Positions 18,630-27,873 of a stretch of DNA of 64,000 nucleotides are shown piece by piece (the first letter of the stretch is position 1; every line of letters begins with the position of its first letter). This stretch comes from Saussurea involucrata. Its lineage: Eukaryota > Streptophyta > Magnoliopsida > Asterales > Asteraceae. The position numbers were made by a program, and so were the translations under genes. A model generated the notes under the pieces. That model worked only from the letters and a program-made list of their open reading frames with translations. It made no database searches and had not been told where the DNA came from. The DNA lies in assembly GCA_033807775.1 (NCBI GenBank), contig CM066314.1, positions 98,062,929 to 98,126,928 on the forward strand, written 5' to 3'.

Positions 18630-21600
18630 AAACCTCATGTGCAGATCTGGTACTTGGACTCAGGATGCTCCAGGCACATGACGGGTAATAAGGAGCTGCT
18701 AACTTCTTTCAAAAACAAGATGGGAAGTGCGGTAACCTTCGGAGGAGATAATGGCGGACAGATTAAAGGTTATGGTACATTAGTAAATGGTGGTGTTTCA
18801 GTCTCTGAAGTTTCTTATGTTGAAGGATTAAATCATAATCTTCTCAGTATAAGTCAACTCTGTGATCACGGTTTCGATGTCAATTTTAGGAAGAAGTACT
18901 GTTCCTTACTACTTTCCAAGTCTGGTCAAGAACTCTTAAGAGCTGATAGAAAAGGCAATCTTTACAAAATGAATTTCGAACCAAACCAAAACTCTACAAC
19001 ATAAAGACTCTGTTTAGTGTCTTTGAAAAATGAAGTTGCCTGGCTCTGGCACAAAAGATTTGCTCATTTAAACTTTCGAAATCTTGACAGACTTGTGAAA
19101 CTGAAGTTAGTAAAAGGACTTCCTTCCCTGAAATTTGACAAAGACCATCTATGTTCTGCTTGTGAACTTGGAAAGATGAAAAGATCTTCACACAAAACAA
19201 AGAGTGATCATAGTTGTCCCAGACCCTTGCATATGCTTCATGTGGATCTCTGCGGTCCAATCTCTGTGCAAAGTCTATCGGGCAAAAAGTATATCCTTGT
19301 ATTAATTGATGAATATTCTAGATATACCTGGATCGAGTTCATCAGATTAAAATTTGATGTCCCGGAAATTCTGATAAGTTTGTTAAGAAGGATACAGGTT
19401 CTGTTAGACTTAAAGATACAAAAGCTAAGAAGCGATAACGGGACAGAATTGAAGAATGAAAGAATCAATGCATACCTAATAGAGGAAGGTATCTCCCAAA
19501 ACTTCTCAGCTGCCAGAACCCCACAACAGAATGGAGTTGTGGAAAGAAAGAACAGAAGTCTGGTAGAAGCCGCCAGAACCATGTTGGCTGGCTCGGTCCT
19601 TCCAATGAACTTCTGGGCAGAAGCAGTCTCAACAGCCAGTTTTATCCAAAACAGAGCTGCAATTGTAAAAAGATTCAAGAAGACTCCTTATGAGTTCATT
19701 AACAACAGAAGACCAAATGTGAAATTCTTTCATGTCTTCGGTTGCAAGTGCTATATACTGAATGACAGAGAACATCTAGGAAAGTTTGACAAAAAGGTAG
19801 ACGAAGGAATCTTTATTGTTTACTCCTTAACCTCTAAAGCCTACAGAGTCTACAACACCAGATGTCGGGTCATTCAAGAACGTGTAAATGTGTCCTTTGA
19901 TGAATGCATATCAAGCTCCTCTGATCAAAACTCAACAGAGGGGACACAGACAGAACAAAAGAAGATAAATTCTTCTAGATCAAGGGAAGAAGACATCAAT
20001 CTCATGTTCAATGATTTCTTCGATGATGATTCCTATGATAACATCAACAGAGGAGATCAAGCTCAGAACTCAACAGATCAAAATGTGACAGGTACATCTC
20101 TCACTGGTCCCTCTAATACTTCACCATCTACTTCTCTGTCTATAGGGGTAATTCAGAGAAATGAGGAACCACACCAGAATGAAAGAGAACTTGAACAAGA
20201 GCCTTCATCACCTCTGATGACAAACGTTGGAAGAAATTCCTTGTTTGAAAGTTTACCATCACAGAGTCCTGTTAATATTTCACAGAGCAATGAGGACACT
20301 CTCCAAAGTGTGCCACAGAGCCCTGGTCCAAACTTACAGAACTCTGATGCCGAAGTTCGTCCTTTCCCATCAGAAGCACAAACGCCACCCGTTGTCCATG
20401 CTCCCATGACACGATGGACAAAGAATCATCCTCATCATCTTATCATTGGTTCTGCTGAAGATGGCATAAAGACAAGATCGGCCACAATCAATGAAGCCTT
20501 CTTTGTAAATTTCTTAAGTATGATTGAGCCGAAAAAGATTTCTGAAGCCCTAGACGACCCAAACTGGATCGAAGCCATGCAAGAAGAGCTTCTGGAATTC
20601 GAGAGAAATAAAGTTTGGTCCTTGGTTCCACTCCCAAAAGGCAAGGCGTCCATTGGAACCAAGTGGGTGTTTAAAAACAAGAAGGATGAAGATGGGATTA
20701 TCATCAGAAACAAAGCCCGTCTGGTTGCAAAAGGATACAGACAGGAAGAAGGAATTGACTATGACAAAACTTTTGCTCCTGTGGCTAGGCTAGAAGCAAT
20801 CAGAATCTTCCTAGCCTATGCTGCTCATAAGGGTTTCAAAGTCTACCAAATGGATGTCAAGTCTGCATTTCTAAATGGCAAACTACAAGAAGAAGTTTAT
20901 GTCCAGCAGCCACCTGGTTTTGAATGCTCAGAGTTTCCAGACCACGTTTACAAGCTAGACAAAGCTCTCTACGGTCTTAAGCAAGCTCCCAGAGCCTGGT
21001 ATGAAACTCTGTCCAAATTTCTTTTGGTCAATCACTTCGAGAAACGTACCGTCGATAAAACTCTATTCTTCAGGAGATATAAAAATGATACACTTCTGGT
21101 ACAAATATATGTTGACGACATTATCTTTGGGTCTACACGACAAGAGTACTGTGATAAGTTTGAATCCTTAATGAAAAGTAAATTCAAAATGAGCATGATG
21201 GGAGAACTCTCTTTCTTCCTGGGTTTACAAGTCAAACAATCTGACAGAGGGACTTTCATAAGTCAGTCCAAATACATCTCTGACATGTTGAAAAAATATA
21301 AGCTCAATGATTCAAAACCAATGAAAACTCCTATTGCCACTGGAGTTAAACTTGACTCTGATCCTAATGGTGAACCAACAGATGTCAAGCACTACAGAGG
21401 CATGATAGGGTCACTTTTGTACTTAACCGCCAGTAGACCTGATATAATGTTTGCAACCTGTCTATGTGCCAGATTTCAGGCAAATCCTACCGAGACCCAT
21501 TTAACAACTGTCAAACGTATCTTTAAATATCTGAAAGGGACTCAATTTTTGGGTCTCTGGTATCCTCTTAACTCTGGTTTCGAGCTTGTAGCATATACAG

Positions 21601-22055
21601 ACTTAGACTATGGAGGATGCAAGAACGACTGAAAGAGTACCTCTGGTAGCTGCCAACTGCTTGGAGAAAAGTTGGTGAGTTAGACATCCAAGAAACAGAA
21701 CTGTGTTTCAACCTCTACAGCAGAAGCGGAATATGTTGCTGCTGCTAGTTGTTGTTCCCAAGTAATTTGGATGAAGACACAACTCAGAGATTATGGCCTG
21801 GAGTATGGTAAAATTCCAATTCTATGCGACTCCAAGAGTGCCATTGCCATAACAGCCAACCCAGTTCAACACTCGAAGAGCAAGCACATCGATATAAGGT
21901 ATCACTTTATAAAAGATCATGTTGAAAAAGGGACTATTGAGATGTATTTCGTCTCAACTGACTTCCAGCTTGCTGACTTATTTACTAAAGCCCTTGATGA
22001 AAGGAGGTTTAACTTTTTAATCAGCAAACTGGGTATGCTGAACTTGTCCTCCTAA
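18618..22055 (+). pseudogene. Pol of element E: protease, integrase, reverse transcriptase, RNase H
   Basis: Protease: IWYLDSGCSRHMTG (18650s). Integrase: pre-integrase zinc region with WLWHKRFAHLN and CSACELGK, then catalytic D in LHVDLCGP, D in RSDNGTE and E in NGVVERKNRS. A variable linker follows (about 19930-20450). Reverse transcriptase starts near EEL..FERNKVWSLVP, with DVKSAFLNG and an intact YVDDIIFG. RNase H ends AEAEYVAAASCCSQ, HIDIRYHFI and KLGMLNLSS. Inactivating changes are TAA at 19002-19004 (CAA expected), TGA at 21630-21632 (CGA expected) and TAG at 21681-21683 (TGG expected), all C-to-T or G-to-A type. The reverse transcriptase core itself is open. Confidence 0.92.
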
Positions 22056-22721
22056 CTCTGTTCAAAATTCAACAGAGCCTCTGATGGTCCTACCAGAGCT
22101 CTGTCAAAAGATTGGGTAGGATAATTCAACAGAACTTCTGATTGTTCTTCAGAATTCTGTCAAAGCATATTTTTTCAACAAGTCTGTTCTTTTGTTAAAA
22201 AAAAAAAAAAAAAAAAAACTTCAGGAGGATCATCTGTCTAGGGGGAGCTTATTAAGGGAAAATGCATTGTTTTAGGGGGAGCAAGTCAATAATCATATTT
22301 CCAAAACCAAAATTGACTTTGCTTTTTGAGGTTAAAACTAAATCTTTTGGAGAAACAGTCAGAACTCTGACATCTCATCAGAGCCTCTGTTGCTTCTCAT
22401 CAGAACTGTTTGATCATGCAAAGTTCTGACCTCACATCAGAAGCAGTTAACAAAGCTTCATCAGAGCTCTGTCTGCCACGTCATCAGAAACACGTCATCA
22501 AAGACGCGGGTCATTTCTAAACGTCAACCACTTGTAACCCACACATCTCTAACCGCGACGGTTTACTTGCACAAAAGTGGTCAGAACAAATCCACGTGGC
22601 AATCTCTGATTGAAAGACAAAATGCTAGCTGTTCCCACGTTCTCACTGTAGCAACCGTTCCACTGATCAACTCTCGAGTACCTACAGTACCTAAGACCGT
22701 GATCCAGCCACACATTTCCCA
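22056..22721 (+). other. Post-pol spacer of E: polyA run, polypurine tracts, CAGAG motifs, ACGT cluster
   Basis: Contains a 22-base A run (22197-22218), AGGGGGAG at 22240-22247 and 22274-22281, and many CAGAGCCTCTG-like inverted motifs. CACGTCATC occurs at 22477 and 22491, and CACGTG at 22593-22598. No gene is seen. Confidence 0.75.
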
Positions 22722-22729
22722 TATAAATA
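22722..22729 (+). promoter_or_regulatory. Putative internal TATA box for the extra ORF of E
   Basis: TATAAATA lies 111 bp before ATG 22833, followed by a pyrimidine-rich leader. A TATA box lies about as far before the same ORF in B (105 bp) and C (102 bp). Confidence 0.55.
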
Positions 22730-22832
22730 CCCATTTCCTTTAAACCTTTCCATTTCTTACGCTTTTAAGATCTCCAAAACCCTGTTCACCTTTCCTCCTC
22801 ATTCTAACCTTCAAAAACCCTAACCCGCAACA

Positions 22833-24620
22833 ATGGCAAATCCTCAACACTCAGAAGATTCAAGCCGTATTGGTCCTGTCGACCAAATCGTTATTCTCCC
22901 ATACGTGTTTGCTGAAAGCAACCATCATTTAGACCCAAACCCTGCTCTCTATCTACCCACATACCACATATTTCTGGAGTTCTTCAGAAACTCAGAAATC
23001 TTCAAAGCCCTAACAGACTTCGACGACAACATTCCTGAGCTCTACATCAAGCAATGGTGGACTACTTGCCAACACGTAGAAGAGCTAAACGGAATCATCG
23101 GCAATGTGGATTCTGGACGAGATGGAGGTTCAGGAACTATCAGAATCAGAGCAACTACCCTGTGGAGAATTCTCGGAATGAAGAGCAAGCGACAGCTCGA
23201 CATAGAAGCTTTCGAGAAACCACCCAACACTGCTGTTCTTCTGGAGTTTGTACGATTTCTAGGCTACAACAAGGAAATCACTCGCATCGGAGCATTCAAA
23301 AGACAGAATCTACCACCAGTGTGGAATTTCATGTTCTCCACACTGAACCGAACCTTCACAGGTAAAACTGGTAGTCAAGATCAAGCCAGCATAGAAATCC
23401 TACAGATAATGTATGGATTGTTCTTTCAAAGAAACCTTGACTATGCCAGTATTCTCTACACCGACCTTCTCACTGCTGTCAATCTCAAAACCTCTGCCAT
23501 CGCCAAAGGAGGAGAAGTTGGGCAACACAAATTTCTGAAAAACATCAAGTTCCCAAGGTTTATCGGGTTGGTGATCAGAAGAGCATTTCAGAGTCTGGAA
23601 CTGACTCAACAAGGCAATACGTTCAAGAACTGGGTCATGACCAGATTCAATCCAACCACCTCAGGAGAATATCCCCTCATTCGACGCGTTCCAGGTACAA
23701 TGCTCGCTCTGATAAGCCCAGATCATATTTCTATCCAAAACTATAGACATGCTGCTCAACCTCAAGAACCTGAGGTGAGAACCCCAGCATACATAGGCTC
23801 TGAGCCATCTGAGGAGAGTTCGAGTGAGGAAATAGAAGTGGAAGAAGGAAATAGACCAGAGGTAAGAGTACCCGAAGTGGGGTCTTCCTCTAGAGTAATG
23901 GAGGAGTAAGTAGAGAACAGAGCATCCACTATGGAGGCTGTTCATGAGGAAGTACGGGAGTCACCAGAGGTAGAAGTTCTTTCCTCTGATACTGGTGAGA
24001 AAGAGGATAACAGAGAGGAACCCGAGTGTTCTACAGCCCTAGGTACCGAGGAAAATGTGAGGTTAGAAAAAGAAGTCCAAGATGACACATCTGAGGGAAA
24101 TCCTAGCCAACATCCCAGTGTTTCCACACATGCTATCCCTGGTGATCAAGACCAGAGGGATATTGAAACAGAGGTGCACACCTCGAACCCTAACCAGCAA
24201 GAACCGTCAGAAGCAACTCTTCATGCTTCTGGTATGCACGAAACTGGGGAATCCATATTCGGTAATGATGTCATTTTGCCCCAAGACATCGATAGGTCAC
24301 CTCCACACGATGATGCATCTGTGGCTCATTTAGACTCGTCCCAAAATAGACCTGAGATCTTTGTAATCTCACGTAGCATCTGTCCAACTCAGGGACAATG
24401 GGAGACCATAGTCGAACGAGGGCAAACTTTGCTTTATCCAAATGCCCCTCATCACATCAGATTTCCTTCTTCAGAACCTGAGCTGGAAAAGGAAACTCTG
24501 ATCAGAACACCTGTAGATACTTCTCCTCAAAGAGAACATCAAGGATCGGGTGGAAGTCCTGCAAGAGCCAACTCAAAAACAACTCTTGAAATAGAAATTC
24601 TGAGGTATGGTCTTCTGTAG
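22833..24620 (+). pseudogene. Extra ORF of element E (envelope position), truncated
   Basis: ATG 22833 begins MANPQHSEDSSRIGPVD. The N-terminal domain has YIKQWWTTCQHVEEL, LPPVWNFMFSTLNRTFTGK, TGSQDQASIEILQIMYGL and LDYASILYTDL. These parallel FWQSCRYD, LPPLWNTLFSILNRCLTGK, GSIDQSSPQILSIMYG and LDYATIMMQEI in element B. After residue 359 a TAA (23907-23909) interrupts, and the same frame continues as an acidic, low-complexity region to 24620, where homology ends at the inverted LTR. The C-terminal domain is missing. No transmembrane helix was seen. The N-terminal region vaguely resembles the domain called putative plant transposon protein; I cannot confirm that. Confidence 0.75.
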
Positions 24621-24816
24621 AGCAGTCTTCACCGGGTTCTGAGTCTTGGTCTTCTTTGTGCGTAAGACAGAGGTTCTGTAGGACACCTCTGTAGCTTTTG
24701 TAGCATCTTGGCCTTGATCTTTCGAAAGTGGCAGAGCCTCTGTAAGAGGTTTTCTTCACTTAGCCTATTTTAACTACTTCTAAATACTTCTACGATTAGG
24801 AAGATTGAAGCTAACA
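24621..24816 (-). repeat. Inverted copia LTR fragment
   Basis: The minus strand reads TGTTAGCTTCAATC at 24816, then AAATAGGCTAAGTG and CAGAGGCTCTGCC, resembling the LTR of A (TGTTAGCTCCAACTTC, AAATAGGCTAAGTG). It is only about 200 bp of LTR and breaks off near 24620 into element E. On its right it interrupts the gypsy RNase H. Confidence 0.75.
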
Positions 24817-25750
24817 TGATGCATCACAATACACAACAAAATTTTATGTTCCTTCCGGTAAGGCTAAGATCGGTGCATTGCACAACTTCTTCTTCAAAAG
24901 TTGAAACGCTTCCTCTTGCGAAACTCCCCAAGCGAATTTCCTATCCTTTTGTGTTAACGCGGTGAGGGGTTTAGCAATCTTAGGGAAATTCTCGATGAAA
25001 CGCCGATAATAACCTGCCAAACCTAGAAATTGGCGAATATCCGTTGGAGTCTTTGGGCTTCCCATTTCCGAATGGCTTCCACTTTAGCCGGGTCCACGTG
25101 AATCCCTTTCTCCCCAATCACGTGACCTAAGAAGTGTACTTCTCGAATCCAAAATTGGCACATATAGAATTTGGCATACAGTTTCTGCTCCTTGCGAAGT
25201 TCTAGAATCACTTTTAGATGCTGCTCGTGATCCTTCTTACTCCGAGAGTAGATCAATATATCGTCGATGAATACAATTACAAACTTATCAAGATATGGTC
25301 TACATACCCTATTCATTAGATCCATAAACACAGCTGGCGCGCTCGTCAATCCGAATGGCATGACTAAAAACTGATAGTGTACATAGCGAATCCTAAAAGC
25401 TGTTTTAGGTATGTCCTCCTCACGGACTCTCAACTGATGATATCCTGATCGAAGGTAAATTTTCGAGAAGTAAGTTGCACCCTGCAACTGGTCGAACAAA
25501 TCCTCTATTCGCGGGAGAGGATATCGGTTCTTGATTGTCAACTTATTTAGCTCGCTAATCGATGCACATTCGAAACGATCCATCCTTCTTCTTGGAAAAC
25601 AGGACTGGGGCTCCCCCAGGTGAGGAACTTGGCCTAATAAAGTTCTTGTTCATAAGTTCTTGGAGTTGGCTTGACAACTCTTGCATTTCGGCAGGTGCTA
25701 AGCGGTACGGTGCCTTAGCTACAGGTGCTGCTCCAGGTATGAGGTCAATT
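24817..25750 (-). pseudogene. Ty3/gypsy reverse transcriptase of F, interrupted at RNase H
   Basis: Minus strand: ELNKLTIKNRYPLPRIEDLF, then SGYHQLRVREEDIPKTAF, FLVMPFGLTSAPAVFMDLMN and the catalytic VFIDDILIYS are all present. A frameshift lies near IRKWEA/PKTPTDIRQFLGLAGYY (about 25060). LALPEGT is followed by TAA (24846-24844, GAA expected) and then NFVVYCDAS, where the frame meets the copia LTR at 24817. The first part (before 25583) is also frame-broken. The enzyme copied the element RNA in the particle; this copy is dead. Confidence 0.9.
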
Positions 25751-26322
25751 TAAAATTCCACTTGTCTAAACGGGGGAAGTCCAGGCAAATCGTCGGGGAA
25801 CACCTCCGGGTGATTCTTCACCACCTGAATGTCTTGGAATCGCCTTTCCTCGGACTTCTTCTCAACTATGAGTGCCAAAAATATAACGCACTCCTTCCTC
25901 AAATACTTATGTACTTTCACACTTGACACTATCTCTAGGCTTCTTCCAACTTTGTTTCCTTGTATAACGAGGGTTTCTTCGTCTTGCAACGGTACTCTAA
26001 TCGTCTTATCAAAACAACAGATCTCCGCTCGATTCTTGGATAACCAATCCATGCCTATTACTACGTCAAAACTCCAAAATTCAATAGGAATAAGATCAAC
26101 GCTAAACAATTTATCTGCTAGATTCAAGGTACAATCTATAATTACATCCTTAGCCTCAAATTTATGACCATTAGCAACCTCAATAATATAAGCATCTGAC
26201 ATTCTCCTAGATTCCAAGTTAATTAGTGGCCTACATTCCAATGAAACAAAACTTCTATCCGTTCCAGTGTCAAATAGTACTGATGCATATTGGTTGTTTA
26301 AAGGAAACGTACGTGTCACCAC
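25750..26322 (-). pseudogene. Ty3/gypsy aspartic protease and linker of F
   Basis: The minus-strand frame holds ASVLFDTGTDRSFVS, with the DTG catalytic triad and T in place of the usual S after it. FDVVIGMDWLSKNRAEI, the second protease hallmark, follows. The C-terminal part (FQDIQVVKNHPEVFPDDLPG) is the standard linker into reverse transcriptase. It would cleave the Gag-Pol polyprotein. Confidence 0.85.
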
Positions 26323-26911
26323 ATTGGGGTCGCGACATGCTTCGTCAGCTCCAATGACAAATGCCGTCCTCGAGCTTGGCCTCCTTGATTTCCCTGATTG
26401 GCCTATCTTTCCTGATTCCCTTTATTGTTATTGCTCGGCCTCCTACCCAATCTTAGGTACGTATTTCGGAATTAATCCGGACTTCCGCACTCGAAGCATA
26501 CCCTTCTTCCTTCATTGACACCCTTTTCCATCCTACAGTACTTGGTGTAATGACCCACTCGTTTACAATCGCCACAACAGGGCAGGCTCCTTCATGATGG
26601 TAGTTACATTTGTTACACTTTGGGTGTGGACCATTGAACTGCCAAGAGTGTTGAGCCTTTTCTCCGATATTCTCACTATCCTCCTATCCGTGATCCCGAT
26701 AACATCAATAAAAATTCATTCCTATTTTTAGATAATGCCACCAATACCAAAATTTCGAAGTTCATCCTACATTAATACTAAAGTTTTTAGATCTAATACA
26801 ATCAATCACTTAAAATTACCCAAAATACTTAGTTCATAATAACCACAAGAAAATGTTTTCCTCTGAACCTAATAGTCTTATCAAAAGCTGCCAAACTATC
26901 AATCATCCTAA
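26323..26911 (-). pseudogene. Gag remnant of F with zinc knuckles
   Basis: Around 26660-26460 on the minus strand I read HPKCNKCNYHHEGAC, then CGDCKRVGHYTKYC in another frame, then CFECGSPD, a run of CCHC knuckles broken by frameshifts. A capsid domain is not recognisable between 26911 and 26700, which is AT-rich, so much of gag appears lost. Confidence 0.65.
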
Positions 26912-27541
26912 TTAAAACCATCCCAAATACACAACTATCAAGATCATCAACACAAGCATAGCGAGTACTACTCCTCCAATCACTCATGCAAGCTCCGCCC
27001 TCATCGCGGTCCGACTAACCGTCTTAACGCTCTCCAAAACCTGGGTCGAAACATTGGACAATAGGTGTGTTAGCTCCACTAGTTCTGTTAAGACCTGTCC
27101 TTTGTAAGTTACCCTCACCTGACAGCCGTGTAGTTCGGTCGTCATTACCCTTAAGTGCTGCTCTTCCGCCTAGGGCATTCCGGACACTCGTCCGATTGGC
27201 ATGCCGGTGATTATACGCGGCGACTCCGGCGCCTCATGACGTTCTGACCTAAGCGTTACTCGTCTCGGGATCGGGACGCTTTTTCTCGCTGTTTGCCTAA
27301 TACGGGACCCTCTAGGGTTCGGTTGGACAATTATTAGGGTCGGTCGGGGTAGTACCGAGGTCGGTGACACTCTCGGTCCATTGTTGGTAGCTCGCTCGTT
27401 CGATATTTCAAGATCCGATTCAGTGTTTCTGGGGTCCTCACCCTCCCGGATACTAGACGAATTGACTTGCGGACGACCAGTGACATAACCCGACTCATCG
27501 TCCGAGTAAGAAGAGAGAGAGTGGGATGATGATGATGACAT
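26912..27541 (-). pseudogene. Leader ORF of F ending in a transmembrane helix
   Basis: ATG 27541 on the minus strand begins MSSSSSHSLSSYSDDESG, a Ser/Asp-rich head, then a basic Pro/Arg region. A TAG at 27172-27170 and a TGA at 26986-26984 interrupt one continuous frame. Between them lies GQVLTELVELTHLLSNVSTQ and a helix-like stretch. After the TGA come 23 residues beginning VIGGVVLAML and ending IVVYLGWF, then TAA at 26912. This is an uninterrupted hydrophobic segment, hard to expect by chance. Without the two stops it would be a tail-anchored protein of about 209 residues encoded between the primer site and gag. It may be a divergent Gag N-terminus. I know no described function. Confidence 0.5.
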
Positions 27542-27857
27542 AGTGAAACTGAGGCAAAAGTCTACTTAGTTACTAATCGCATAAGTGTAGTGTCTCTCCT
27601 ACGCAATGTCTACGCACTATGCATTCTACTAGAGAGTGCAAGTATAAATCGACATACTCCTACTATAACCATTTCTAGTCTCGCATTAACCTTCCTTAAT
27701 CGAACATAGGTGATCAGGCTATGTTTAATTAATGTCTGTTAATACCATTCTAGACTTAGTTATACTAGTAGTAGGTTCAGTTGTTTTCATGTCAATTTTG
27801 GATTTTGGTTATAGTTGGGTTTTTCCAATGAAAGACCGGTATTCTCTATAACCTTCG
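27542..27857 (-). other. Leader of F
   Basis: Untranslated sequence between the primer site and the leader ORF; no feature seen. Confidence 0.4.
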
Positions 27858-27869
27858 GCTCTGATACCA
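27858..27869 (-). other. Primer binding site of F
   Basis: TGGTATCAGAGC on the minus strand, four bases after the LTR, is complementary to initiator tRNA-Met. Confidence 0.85.
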
Positions 27870-27873
27870 TTTC

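Larger units (their letters stand above)
14379..24620 (+). mobile_element. Element E: Sirevirus-type Ty1/copia, nearly complete, 3' end lost
   Basis: The order is LTR, primer site, leader, gag, protease, integrase, reverse transcriptase, RNase H, spacer with polyA and AGGGGGAG tracts, then the extra ORF. The 3' LTR is missing: the sequence runs into an inverted LTR fragment near 24620. Coding regions carry point stops and a frameshift, so it is dead, but each domain is readable. It interrupted the Tat integrase on its left; the matching other half is not in the window. Confidence 0.9.

Noticed and set aside
23905..23912. GTAAGT donor at the internal stop of the extra ORF of E
   Set aside because: No pyrimidine-rich acceptor follows within a sensible distance and the frame resumes directly after the stop, so a point stop is simpler.
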